This document shows, one piece after another, positions 1 to 8,323 of a DNA stretch of 64,000 nt. Each line of letters begins with the position of its first letter. The first letter of the stretch is position 1. The notes below the pieces were generated by a model. The model had not been told where the DNA came from. It did not search any database and saw nothing but the letters and a program-made list of their open reading frames with translations. The position numbers were made by a program, and so were the translations under genes. The DNA is from Aldehydirespirator sp965220485. GTDB lineage: Bacteria; Actinomycetota; Acidimicrobiia; Acidimicrobiales; Aldehydirespiratoraceae. The DNA is taken from assembly GCA_965220485.1 (NCBI GenBank), contig OZ244832.1:3906001-3970000 (forward strand), given 5' to 3'.

Positions 1-1
1 T

Positions 2-1049
2 CCCCCTCTCAGCAACCCACCGGCATTGGCGAGGCCGCTGACACGCCACGACGAAGAGGCGTTCCGTGACCTGCTGGAGGACGCTGCCACCAATGGGGGC
101 GTTGACATGCACCTAGTCGAGCGGGACTACTGGATGTGCCAGATCGCTTCTTCACTGCTCTCGCTGGAAAGCAAGAGGTATCCGGGCAGCTACACCTCCA
201 TTGCAGGCGGGTCGCTCCTGTCGCTGGCGGGCATCACCGAACGGCTCTCAGAGGATGTGGACATCAACGTCACGTTCGTGGACGGTGCTGATGCGTGCAA
301 GCCCAAGTGGGGGAAGCGTCTAATGGAGGAATGCCAAGCCCAGGTCGAGGAGAACTTGGACATCAAGGGCACGCGCGATCCCAACGGCGGCGGCAACTAT
401 TTCAGAACGGTGCGTTATGCGTATCCATCGGTGCTGCCTCAGATAGGCGAGGAGCGCCCGGCGGTCAAGTCGGACAAGGGCCTGCGGGACGCCCCCAGAG
501 AGCACCTGATGAGATTGAACGGGGTGCCGTACGTGGGCAGAGTGGCACAGGGCCAAATGCCCACGCTTCTGCTCGGGCCTCGGGTGCCGATGCATGACGA
601 CTTGGCTTCTCGGCCCATCTTGGGCACCCATCCTCGGCAGGTGTTGGCCGACAAGCTCGACGCCGTGTGCTGGCGTGAGGGAGCACGTCCCCACCGAAGG
701 CGACAAGGCACTCGACCGGATGGTTGGGCGCATCCGTGATCACTACGACATCCACTGCCTCATCAAGTGGCTCAGCGACCGCCAGATGCTCGATGCGAAC
801 GACTTTCTGGAGACCGTCGAACGCACCAAAGAACAGGAAAGCAAGCTGCGAGCCAGAATGCGAACAACACGCCCAGAGCGTGACCGGCCCCCTGGGGGCT
901 ACGCCACGTTGAACGCTTGGACACCTGGAACGCAAGAGCACTCAGCCCTCTCAGAGCACTACCCCAGCTTGCGCTCCGTGGTGTTCGGAGAACTGCCGAC
1001 CTACGACGAAGTGTGCGAAACGATCCGGTCGGCTGAGGGTGTTATCTGA
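2..1049 (+). pseudogene. AbiEii-like nucleotidyltransferase, frameshifted, 5' end beyond window
   Basis: The reading frame is open from the window edge; TTG at 26 is the first in-window start, so the true start may lie upstream. The product resembles AbiEii/AbiGii-type nucleotidyltransferases, toxins of type IV toxin-antitoxin and abortive infection systems. Visible motifs (numbered from 26) are GGS at residues 61-63 and SEDVDI at 75-80, the G-S and D-x-D signature of this fold. The first frame stops at 739, but the family-typical C-terminal part continues in another frame (VGRIRDHYDIHCL, about 720-760) to a stop at 1047-1049. Removing one G from the GGG at 679-681 would join the frames (WREEHVPTEGDK). 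Either the gene is broken or the sequence has a homopolymer error. A cognate antitoxin would be expected upstream, outside the window. An IS630 element lies directly downstream. Confidence 0.7.
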
Positions 1050-1083
1050 CAGAGAACAACTCCACTAGGCGCAACACAACCAC

Positions 1084-2259
1084 TAGTGTCCTGTTCGGCT
1101 AATTCATCGCGTTTGTGCGGCCGGGGCGGTAGCATGGCTGTCTCAGGCGACGATCGGAGGCGGCGATGGGTGCGAGGCGGGGGCGGCCGACGGTGGCCGT
1201 GGAGTTGAGCGGCGAGGAGCGCGAGACCCTTGAGCGGTGGGCTCGCCGGCCGAAGTCGTCTCAGGCTCTGGCGCTGCGGTGCCGGATCGTGCTGGCCGCC
1301 GCGGAGGGCCGCCACAACAATGAGGTCGCCGCGGCGCTGGGGTGCCATGCGGCGACGGTGGGCAAGTGGCGGCGCCGGTTCGCTGAGCGCCGCCTCGACG
1401 GGCTGGCTGACGACCCGCGGCCGGGGCCGCCGCGCAAGATCGGCGACGCCAAGGTCGAGGAGGTCGTCGTGCGCACCCTGGAGTCCGCCCCGCCGGGCGC
1501 GACGCACTGGTCGACGCGGTCGATGGCCAAAGCGGCGGGCATCTCGCCGTGGTCGGTGCACGCCATCTGGCGGGCGTTCGGGCTCAAGCCCCACCTCGTC
1601 GAGGAGTTCAAGGTGTCGCCGGACCCGCAGTTCATCGAGAAGGTCCGCGACATAGTCGGGCTGTATCTGAACCCGCCGGAGGCCGCGGCAGTGCTCTGCG
1701 CGCACGAGAAGACCGGGGTGCAGGCCCTCGACCGCGCCGCGCCAATCCTGCCGCTGATGCCCGGCGCCGCGCAGCGGCGCACCCACGACTACCGCCGACA
1801 CGGCACCACCGACCTGTTCGCCGCGCTCGACGCCGCCACCGGCAAGGTCATCACCACGATGACCGCCCGGCACCGCTCAGAGGAGTTCCGCAAGTTCTTG
1901 AACCTCATCGACAAAGAGGTCCCCGAGCACCTCGACGTGCACGTCGTCCTCGACAACGTCTCTGCCCACAAGACCCCGACCATCCAGCGCTGGCTGCTGC
2001 GCCACCCCCGCTTCAAGCTCCACTTCACCCCCACCTACAGCTCCTGGATGAACCTCGTCGAGCGCTGGTTCTCAGAGCTCACCACCAAATGGCTCCGCCG
2101 CGGCACCCACACCAGCGTCGCCGACCTCAAAGACTCCATCAACGCCTGGACCGACAACTGGAACCAGAACCCCCGCCCCTTCGTGTGGCGCAAGACCGCC
2201 GACGAGATCTTCGAGACCATGGCCTCATATCTGCAACGAATTCCCCAGACAGGACACTA
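1084..2259 (+). mobile_element. IS630-family insertion sequence with TA target duplication
   Basis: The left end reads CTAGTGTCCTGTTCGGCTAA and the right end is its imperfect inverted copy (ACAGGACACTAG at 2249-2260), giving inverted repeats of about 23 bp that share GTGTCCTGT and a distal AATTC. TA at 1084-1085 and TA at 2258-2259 fit the TA duplication made by IS630/Tc1-mariner elements. The element contains one transposase gene. A short non-coding relative lies at 29964-30138. Confidence 0.85.
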
Positions 2260-2260
2260 G
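1166..2260 (+). CDS. IS630-family DDE transposase with altered first catalytic residue
   Basis: This 364-residue protein has an N-terminal helix-turn-helix (about residues 25-85, AAALGCHAATVGKWRRRF) followed by a DDE integrase-fold domain. VVLDNVSAHK gives the second Asp (263) and SWMNLVERWF gives Glu 299. IS630 relatives normally have VDEK at the first catalytic Asp; here the matching segment is CAHEKTGVQALDR, with His 180 in place of Asp, so the enzyme may be inactive. The rest of the protein is intact and full length for the family. The stop codon TAG (2258-2260) is formed by the duplicated TA plus the flanking G, so it lies outside the element itself. Confidence 0.9.
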   Translation: MGARRGRPTVAVELSGEERETLERWARRPKSSQALALRCRIVLAAAEGRHNNEVAAALGCHAATVGKWRRRFAERRLDGLADDPRPGPPRKIGDAKVEEVVVRTLESAPPGATHWSTRSMAKAAGISPWSVHAIWRAFGLKPHLVEEFKVSPDPQFIEKVRDIVGLYLNPPEAAAVLCAHEKTGVQALDRAAPILPLMPGAAQRRTHDYRRHGTTDLFAALDAATGKVITTMTARHRSEEFRKFLNLIDKEVPEHLDVHVVLDNVSAHKTPTIQRWLLRHPRFKLHFTPTYSSWMNLVERWFSELTTKWLRRGTHTSVADLKDSINAWTDNWNQNPRPFVWRKTADEIFETMASYLQRIPQTGH

Positions 2261-2398
2261 CTGGACCGGCGAACCGCCGGCGGCAACTCCAACAAAGAAG
2301 CCATGAGAGTCCTCAAACGCCGACTCTCCGACGTCGTCTACCGAGCCCTCAACGCCGACGCCACCCACCTCCAGGACCCCCAACTCCTAGCTGCTTGA
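2261..2398 (+). pseudogene. IS110-family transposase C-terminal remnant
   Basis: Immediately after the IS630 element an open frame encodes GGNSNKEAMRVLKRRLSDVV, then YRALNADATH to a TGA at 2396-2398. The N-K-E-A-x-R-x-L-K-R-x-L pattern is typical of the C-terminus of IS110/IS116/IS902 transposases. No upstream part of an IS110 transposase is present on the other side of the IS630 element, so this is a truncated relic. Confidence 0.65.
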
Positions 2399-2422
2399 CA
2401 CATAGGAGAGATGGGACGCCCC

Positions 2423-2451
2423 CTGGACGAGTGGGGATTTCCCACGTCCAG
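2423..2451 (-). terminator. hairpin at the end of the minus-strand toxin-antitoxin operon
   Basis: CTGGAC and GTGGG pair with CCCAC and GTCCAG around a GATTT loop, with a two-base bulge. The hairpin lies about 100 bp beyond the last gene of the operon at 2548-5610 and between convergent units. No T tract follows, so its role as a terminator is an inference. Confidence 0.35.
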
Positions 2452-2547
2452 TCCCTGAGGACTTCGTATTGTGGTCGAGTCCGCTAGGGCGTTCACGGGC
2501 TACAGCCTTGGCGGGTACACCGGTACAGAATGCTGGCGCGCGTGCAA

Positions 2548-3141
2548 CTAGCGGTACTTGCGGCCGCCGTCGTAGTAGCTCGGCCCCCCGCCCATGATGA
2601 TGGGTTCTGCTGCGCGCACCAACCTCTCGACTAGCGCCTCTATCCAGTTGGTCAGCGTCCGGTCGTCCCTGAGGGCGACCTCTTGCGCTTGGGCGTGCAC
2701 ATCGGCAGGCAATGAGAACGTTACGGGGATCGCAGCACCACCCACAGACACCGAGCTGCCTAGACGACCTCCACCGAGTGGGTTTGGATCTTCCAGCGCC
2801 TCCTTCACTATTGCAGCGAGCCAGCCCTCCAGTGTCCTGCGATGCTTGTCGGCCTCTTCTCGGGCTCCCTCGACAACGCGAGGCGACAGCGAGATTGTGA
2901 CCTGCACTGAATCTCTGCTTGTGAATGGACCGAGGGTCTCCGTGGCCGTGGTAGCAGATGGGCGCGGTGCTGCTATGGGAGCCCGGATCTTCGTCAGGAA
3001 GCCCCGACCGTACTTCACAGGCAGGCACACAAGGCCCACAGCCCATCGCCTCACCGCTGGGATCATTGCTGACACGACTGCTCCGACAACACCAGTTACC
3101 ACTGCTCCCAACAGCACAACCGCAGTGGTGGACTCCGGCAT
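2548..3141 (-). CDS. membrane-anchored protein with two ribbon-helix-helix-like segments
   Basis: This 197-residue protein has an N-terminal hydrophobic segment (about residues 6-30) with a basic stretch behind it, consistent with one membrane anchor. Two similar segments follow: VQVTISLSPRVVEGAREEAD (about 80-99) and IPVTFSLPADVHAQAQEVAL (about 138-157). Each has a beta-strand plus two-helix pattern ending in a W-containing helix (GWLAAIVKEAL, NWIEALVERLV), which resembles Arc/MetJ ribbon-helix-helix domains. The C-terminus is Gly/Tyr-rich. It is the last gene of a four-gene operon, starting 2 nt after the PIN-like gene ends. No named family was recognised; it could be a membrane-tethered DNA-binding or partner-binding protein. 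Confidence 0.6.
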   Translation of the reverse strand: MPESTTAVVLLGAVVTGVVGAVVSAMIPAVRRWAVGLVCLPVKYGRGFLTKIRAPIAAPRPSATTATETLGPFTSRDSVQVTISLSPRVVEGAREEADKHRRTLEGWLAAIVKEALEDPNPLGGGRLGSSVSVGGAAIPVTFSLPADVHAQAQEVALRDDRTLTNWIEALVERLVRAAEPIIMGGGPSYYDGGRKYR

Positions 3142-3143
3142 GA

Positions 3144-3503
3144 TCAGACCCTCGAGCCGGGGTGGGGATGTACTCCCTGGGAGTTGATGATGGAGGAGCT
3201 GCCCTTGGTCACGGCGTGTCGAATCTTGTTGGTGCTACCAATGACGTATTTCTTGGCGTCGACGGGGCTCTTGGCGTCCACGGCCAACAGCACAATCCCC
3301 AACTCGGCCGCTGGGCCAATGACCGAGGGCTGGAGTAGAGCGTGGCTGCCATAGAACACGACTGCTTGGAATCCGTCTTCCGCGGCATGCCTCACTAGGC
3401 CGTCGTCGGGCTGGTCGCCCTGTGTCCAGCGAACATAGGTGATGCTTGATGGCGCATCGTGTGTGATGCTCGCAGGCAGGGCAGCGTCCACTAGCACTCT
3501 CAC
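3144..3503 (-). CDS. DUF5615-type PIN-like protein (putative toxin)
   Basis: The protein has 119 residues and begins MRVLVDAALPASI, matching the first strand and Asp (residue 6) of DUF5615 PIN-like proteins, which usually start with FLVDENLPxxL. PDDGLVRHAAEDGFQAVV fits the next conserved helix and strand. The family is thought to act as a VapC-like ribonuclease toxin paired with a DUF433 antitoxin. Here the usual E after the first Asp is Ala, and the later acidic strand reads FYGSH, so the acidic active site looks degraded. The start overlaps the stop of the DUF433 gene by 4 nt (ATGA), the normal antitoxin-toxin order. The family call rests on the fold pattern and the partner. Confidence 0.6.
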   Translation of the reverse strand: MRVLVDAALPASITHDAPSSITYVRWTQGDQPDDGLVRHAAEDGFQAVVFYGSHALLQPSVIGPAAELGIVLLAVDAKSPVDAKKYVIGSTNKIRHAVTKGSSSIINSQGVHPHPGSRV

Positions 3504-4978
3504 AGCCTTGATGCTCCAGCTAGCTTGTGCCCTTCTTGCACCGTGTCGTCGAAGGCTCGCTGTTCAAGTTCCGGATACGCAGCGAGTATGGCGTCACGGC
3601 CACCCCGAGTATCGAGTTCGGCCAGTGCTCTAGCGGGAATTCGATGCCCGTCAAGGTAGGGCTGTCCGTTCAGGGTGGCCGGATACAGCCTGGTGTGCTC
3701 GCTGGGCTGAAGAAGAGGCGGGGCGTGGTTGCCTCCGAGCTCGAAAGGCCGGAACACGTCATCAAGCGTGGTCAGTTCCTCGGTGCTGATGTTCATCATC
3801 TGTTCGTTGGTTATGACATCAACCCAGGGGTTGTCCCCGTTCGTTCCGTTCTGTTTGGACCAGACTCGCCCGTCAGCTGTCACGCCGACACTGACGGCGT
3901 CCTCTGATCCGGTGAACTTGACAAGCGGCTCGACGACGCGAGGAGGGATCCTCCGGTTTGCGTCTCTCATCATGCGCCGCCAGGTACGTACACCCACGAT
4001 GTCCCTGAAGGACCACACGGGGCTTTCGCGCCTTCCGATGCGTCGTGGGCTCAGCAGGTCGTTGCGCACCAGGGTGCGCAACGCGCTCGCAGGAGCAGAG
4101 GTCAGATAGCAGGCCTCGGTGGTCTTGTAGGCGCCGAGGTGGTACACATCCGGGGCCCACACCTCTGAGGCCTCCTGCGCTTCCATGCTGGGGAATCTCA
4201 GCTTCAAGCTCGGGGGCAGCAGCGCGTTGATGTGCCTGACCAGCCTCAAGGCGTCCGCGCTAGTCGCGATCCTGGGATCAGCTACAACGTGGCGAAAGTC
4301 ACCCAGTCTGGACGAGACGGCAGTGAGCGTTGCTTGGGTGCATACCAGCACGGTGGCTGGGCCAAACCACTCGGGCACGGCAGCCCGCGGGTTCAGCTGC
4401 CGTACGACTCCTCCGCACTTGATGGTGTGCAGCCCAGCCAGCAGCACCGCTCGGGCACCCAGGTCGGTGTCCAGCACAACCACCGGCGGCAGCCGTGATG
4501 GCTCTTGGTCTCTTCGCGCTCCCGGCCAGAGTTGCTGATACAAGAGCGTCTCGTCAGCGGTATCAGGGGTTTGGTCGGGTCGGAGCCTCATAAGGGCGAG
4601 GCGGTCCCCGTCGAGTGCTCGTTCCATAGCTGATCGCAGCTTTGAGCTAACGGCGGGGTTGCCGCATATGGCTGCAGCCGAGAGCATCAGATCGCGGTCT
4701 TGGGTCTCAAGGGCGATCTCGACGAGATGTTGGGCTGCTTCTGCCATGTCGAGTTGGACGATCGCGCTCGCGGTGAACCTGAGCCGATCCATGTCACTCA
4801 CGAGGAGTCTCAGGACTCCCCCGAATCCCAGCGCCAGGTGGCCTGCTTGGCTGTCATCGAGGGAGGACACAAGACCGTCAACGGCCGAAGCAGCCGTGTC
4901 CCTTCTCGGATCAGCGCTGCACACGGCATGGAGCACCGCCGCATAGAAGGAAGACGAGGGCTGGGCTATGGCAGCCAT
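3500..4978 (-). CDS. large MerR-HTH/DUF433 antitoxin-like protein with long N-terminal extension
   Basis: This 492-residue protein ends in a DUF433 domain (about 430-485: LNGQPYLDGHRIPARAL, then AAYPELEQRAFDDTV), the antitoxin domain that pairs with DUF5615 toxins. Before it (about 278-340) lies a MerR-like winged helix (ALRTLVRNDLLSPRRIGRR, VWSFRDIVGVRTWRRM). Actinobacterial MerR-DUF433 proteins are usually roughly half this size. The extra N-terminal 260 or so residues consist of an Ala/Leu-rich helical part (1-130) and an alpha/beta part starting PVVVLDTDLGARAVLLAG. The extension was not recognised and may sense a signal that controls toxin release. The gene overlaps its upstream neighbour by 13 bp and the downstream toxin by 4 bp. 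Confidence 0.7.
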   Translation of the reverse strand: MAAIAQPSSSFYAAVLHAVCSADPRRDTAASAVDGLVSSLDDSQAGHLALGFGGVLRLLVSDMDRLRFTASAIVQLDMAEAAQHLVEIALETQDRDLMLSAAAICGNPAVSSKLRSAMERALDGDRLALMRLRPDQTPDTADETLLYQQLWPGARRDQEPSRLPPVVVLDTDLGARAVLLAGLHTIKCGGVVRQLNPRAAVPEWFGPATVLVCTQATLTAVSSRLGDFRHVVADPRIATSADALRLVRHINALLPPSLKLRFPSMEAQEASEVWAPDVYHLGAYKTTEACYLTSAPASALRTLVRNDLLSPRRIGRRESPVWSFRDIVGVRTWRRMMRDANRRIPPRVVEPLVKFTGSEDAVSVGVTADGRVWSKQNGTNGDNPWVDVITNEQMMNISTEELTTLDDVFRPFELGGNHAPPLLQPSEHTRLYPATLNGQPYLDGHRIPARALAELDTRGGRDAILAAYPELEQRAFDDTVQEGHKLAGASRL

Positions 4979-5610
4979 TCGATTCTGTCCAATGCTGCTC
5001 GTGGGATGTCGCTGTCGATCTTCTCATCCGGCACGTTGCCGGGATACCAGTCCAGTATGCGCGAGGGGATGACATCGAGGCCACGAGGATCCCGGATCAT
5101 GACGTTGTTGGCGACCATCTTCTCGACCGAGAACACCATCACGACAAACGGCGGATCCTGATGAAACCGGAGCCTGGCTCGTGCCTGGATGCTGGTGAGG
5201 CCCTCCAGATGCGAGTACGGCACCATCCACGAGTGCGCAGCGTCGGCAACGACTTGGGAACCCACATGATGGCTGAGTATCTCAGCAGGGTCTGACGCGG
5301 ACGAGACGTACCGGGCGTAGCTCGCTGGGGTCGCGAACACTTCCTTGGTGCCACCCTCGAGGTTGTGGTTCCAGAAGGTCTCGAGCCCCACGAGCCTGCA
5401 GTACTCGACCGTGGGCGGTTGTGTCGCCAGGCAGCCTACAGCGGCGCGATGCAACCGATTGAGACGGTCCAACGCGACCTGAGGATTCGACGCTCTCACC
5501 GCGTTCAGTCGTTGAGCGGCTCGTCGAACCCGCAGGTCCAGCTCGGTGTCCGCATGGACGGCACGGATCAAAGCTCGGGCTTGAGCGTCAGCGCCCGCTT
5601 CATGCTGCAA
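4966..5610 (-). CDS. hypothetical protein, first gene of the DUF433/DUF5615 operon
   Basis: The product is a soluble protein of 214 residues with no signal peptide or membrane segment. It has an Arg/Ala-rich helical N-terminus and a mixed C-terminal half (FVVMVFSVEKMVANNVMIRD, PSRILDWYPGNVP). No family was recognised. Its last 13 bp overlap the start of the DUF433 protein, so the two are co-translated, and it may be a regulator or sensor for the operon. Function is unknown. Confidence 0.55.
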   Translation of the reverse strand: MQHEAGADAQARALIRAVHADTELDLRVRRAAQRLNAVRASNPQVALDRLNRLHRAAVGCLATQPPTVEYCRLVGLETFWNHNLEGGTKEVFATPASYARYVSSASDPAEILSHHVGSQVVADAAHSWMVPYSHLEGLTSIQARARLRFHQDPPFVVMVFSVEKMVANNVMIRDPRGLDVIPSRILDWYPGNVPDEKIDSDIPRAALDRIEWLP

Positions 5611-5984
5611 TCCACGACTCCGTGTAGTCCTACCGCTGATAGCACCAAGCTACGGGCGCGACCAGACGGTCTCCCGTGCACATTCGGCTTCCACTCGCCG
5701 GATCATCCGCGGAACCCTACAAGCCTTAGGGGATCCTGAGAATTGCGACGAGCCCCGCACCAGCCGTTAGTCCGGGCGTTGACGACGATGGCTGTACTGT
5801 TGTCGAGCGTCCCAAACGAACGTCGCCGAGGAGACCCAAGACACCCGAAACCCCCGCTGCGGTGCTGCCTTTGAGCCTCAGGAGCTTCTTCTTGGTCCGG
5901 GGTTGCTTCCTTCTTGGGGGCTTCTTGCGGTGCTTGCCGGAGCGTCACGGCACCGTCCCGTAGCGGGGCCACCGCCACCAGCCG

Positions 5985-6324
5985 GGCTGTGAGGCGCGCC
6001 ATCGAAGTACTCACAGAAGCCCGCAGCCACAACGACGGCGAGCAGTTGGTGTTCCCGTCTGTGAGCGGTGTTGTGATGAGCGACAGCACCATGAGCAAGC
6101 TCGCTCGCGAACTCGGGTTGGGAATGGCACCACATGGCGCGAGGGCCAGCTTTAGGAGCTGGTGCGCCGACACCGCAGTGCCGCGCGAGATCGCAGAAGC
6201 CTGCCTCGCGCATGTCGTCAAAGGCGTCAAGGGCGCCTATCAGCGCAGCGACCTGCTCACAGCCCGCGCCCAGATCATGCAACAATGGGCCGACTATCTC
6301 ACCGAGACCCAAACCAACTCCTAG
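5985..6324 (+). pseudogene. tyrosine integrase C-terminal fragment
   Basis: Only the last third of a P4-type integrase remains. MAPHGARASFRSWCAD carries the H-x-x-R box, CLAHVVKGVKGAYQRSD carries the second His and the nucleophile Tyr, and the tail is MQQWADYL. It is similar over this stretch to the complete integrase at 13729-14883 (HGLRTSFRSWAAES, GTYQRSDLLEARR, MEDWANYL). The upstream 350 bp contain no readable N-terminal part. This is a relic of an earlier integration. Confidence 0.7.
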
Positions 6325-6558
6325 TAGCTGGGCCATTGATGTTGAACACCACCGGCGTTGGTGCATGAGGCCGCTGGGGGCGGTGTCGCGCCACTCGTCG
6401 ATCCAGAACTTGGACCGCTGCATGGCTCCCGGAGACGACACCGCGGGGGCCTCATGGACCGCGACGGCGCCAACCGCTGCCGCGGAAGCGCACCTGGTGA
6501 TGTTGCGCGCTGCGAACAGAACCGGGAAACACATCTCGCGTCTGTTAGGATCGTTTCA

Positions 6559-7020
6559 GTGAACGACGTAGACTCTCCCCTACACCCATCTGTGGGCGTT
6601 GCTGGGCGGCGAAGGCGGTCGGGGCCGCTGTTTGCCCGCCCCTTCATGGTGCTGAGCGACCTGCCCGCGGCGATGGCTGAACCCGGCGGGCGCGGCGCCG
6701 GCTACTGGCCGGTGATTCAGCTCATCAAGGACTGGAACAACCAGCCCGAGTCCAGAGAGTTCATGTTGGCCGGTGGCCTGCCCGAGGGCACCGGCGCCGT
6801 CACCGCCGCAAAGATCGCCGCGGTGGTCCATGCCCTGTGTGAACGCGACGGACACCCGCTGCCGGCATGGGTCGACAGCGCCCGCTCTCCCAGCGACGTG
6901 GCTCTGGTCCCCGACGTGGACCTGCAGTCGCCCTACGGGCAGCGGCTGCGCCAAAACGCCCCCGGGGTCTGCCGCTATCACCGGGTATGGTTCTCGCTCG
7001 TCACGCTGCGCTCGACGTGA
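6559..7020 (+). CDS. putative antitoxin-like protein upstream of nucleotidyltransferase
   Basis: GTG at 6559 is preferred because the longer upstream frame lacks protein-like composition. The 153-residue product has a helical core (AAKIAAVVHALCERDGHPLP) followed by AWVDSARSPSDV and a C-terminal QNAPGVCRYHRVWF. This layout resembles actinobacterial helical proteins encoded just before DUF6036 nucleotidyltransferases. The TGA overlaps the downstream GTG start (GTGA), so the pair is translationally coupled. Its role as an antitoxin is inferred from position and partner. Confidence 0.55.
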   Translation: MNDVDSPLHPSVGVAGRRRRSGPLFARPFMVLSDLPAAMAEPGGRGAGYWPVIQLIKDWNNQPESREFMLAGGLPEGTGAVTAAKIAAVVHALCERDGHPLPAWVDSARSPSDVALVPDVDLQSPYGQRLRQNAPGVCRYHRVWFSLVTLRST

Positions 7021-7688
7021 CCGACATCGGGCCCCCGATCCCCCAGGACCGCCAGCTCGACGCAGCCGACATCGAGTACCTGTTCGACTGTTTGTCGTCA
7101 CACCTGCGCAAAGCCGGCTCGACGGGCCATCACCTGATGATCGCCGGAGGCGCCGCACTAGCGCTGATGTGGCAGGACCGCACCACCCACGACATCGACG
7201 TCCTCGAGCACCGCTTCAAAGCCCCACCCCACCAAGACGACCAGCGCCGCACCGCAGCAGTCGACTTCATCTCCATGCGCTTCCCCGCCGAGTTGGCACG
7301 AGCTGCCCGCCTCGTCGCCGAGGTCGAGGGACTCCCACGCAACTGGCTCAACGGGGCCGTGGCGATCTTCACTCCGGGCTGTGACCTTGACCCCCAAGTT
7401 CTGCACCGCAGCGACTGCCTCACAATCGAAGCCCCCTGCGCCACCGTGCTGCTCGCCATGAAACTGCACGCGGCCCGCGACCAAGACCTCCAAGACGCAG
7501 CCCGCCTCGCTCGCGACACCGCGATCACAGACCCCGACCAACTCCTCGCGCTGGTCGCGGACGCCTACGGCACCGACGCCGCCACCGCTGACACAGCCCT
7601 CTTCGCTGATCGTGCCCTGTCGCTTGCGCTCCGCGAGGGCCGCACCCATCAACAGCGCTTCGACCGTGGCGGCGGGCTGGAGCTCTGA
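7017..7688 (+). CDS. DUF6036-like nucleotidyltransferase (putative toxin)
   Basis: The 223-residue protein has the nucleotidyltransferase signature MIAGGAALALMWQDRTTHDI, then DVL, which gives the GG and D-x-D motif near residues 40-60. A helical C-terminal half follows (KLHAARDQDLQDAARLARDT), as in AbiEii/DUF6036 proteins, where the KLxAxxxRDxxD box follows the catalytic domain. Proteins of this type are often the toxin of a two-gene module and transfer nucleotides to RNA or protein. GTG at 7017 is chosen because it overlaps the upstream stop. The 3' flank (7739-7800) is AT-rich. Confidence 0.65.
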   Translation: MTDIGPPIPQDRQLDAADIEYLFDCLSSHLRKAGSTGHHLMIAGGAALALMWQDRTTHDIDVLEHRFKAPPHQDDQRRTAAVDFISMRFPAELARAARLVAEVEGLPRNWLNGAVAIFTPGCDLDPQVLHRSDCLTIEAPCATVLLAMKLHAARDQDLQDAARLARDTAITDPDQLLALVADAYGTDAATADTALFADRALSLALREGRTHQQRFDRGGGLEL

Positions 7689-8323
7689 CACATGAGGTCG
7701 TCACGGAGTGCTTTGCGTTCGTCCACCTCCGCCACAACTAGTGTAAGAAATACCCTCTGAACTGTATAAATGAAGATTGAATTCATCTTGGTTATCAGTA
7801 TTGCTATCAGGGACGGGAGCGGCGACAACGCTTCATCGGCGGGATGGCCGCGATGCTGTGAGGGGTGACCGCGCAATGCGGGTAGGGCCCCGCCATGGCT
7901 CCCTACAGGTCACAGCGTCACACTTCGCCGCAACGGCCTCGACGCCAACCCCGCGCCGAACGAACCACCCATGCTCACACAACGCATCTCGGCGGTGGTG
8001 CCGGCCACCGCGACGGTCTACTCCGTAATGGGTGCCACAGCCAACCCCCTGCCAGCGCCGCCCGGCGCAGGCTGACACTGACAGAACCACCCGATGGTGG
8101 GAGGTCCACGGGCAAGCCTCGATGACCGGCTCGATGCCGCTGCTGCAGCTTGGACCGCTCGGCGCATTGCGTCCGGCGCCGCGGTCAGCCTGGGGGCAGA
8201 CGAGTTCGACGAGACCGGCTACCCGAGGCACATCTGGGTCTAGCTGCCGCCGGGGCGGACGGCTGTACCAGCCACGCCGCCGAGCACGGTGCAGTCACGT
8301 CGTCTACGCGCCGCCGTGGAGGT
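7689..8323. other. gap without a convincing gene
   Basis: The stretch starts with an AT-rich segment (about 7739-7810), which contrasts with the surrounding sequence. Short frames further on have arginine- and proline-rich composition typical of shadow frames. No gene, RNA or repeat is seen. Confidence 0.5.
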
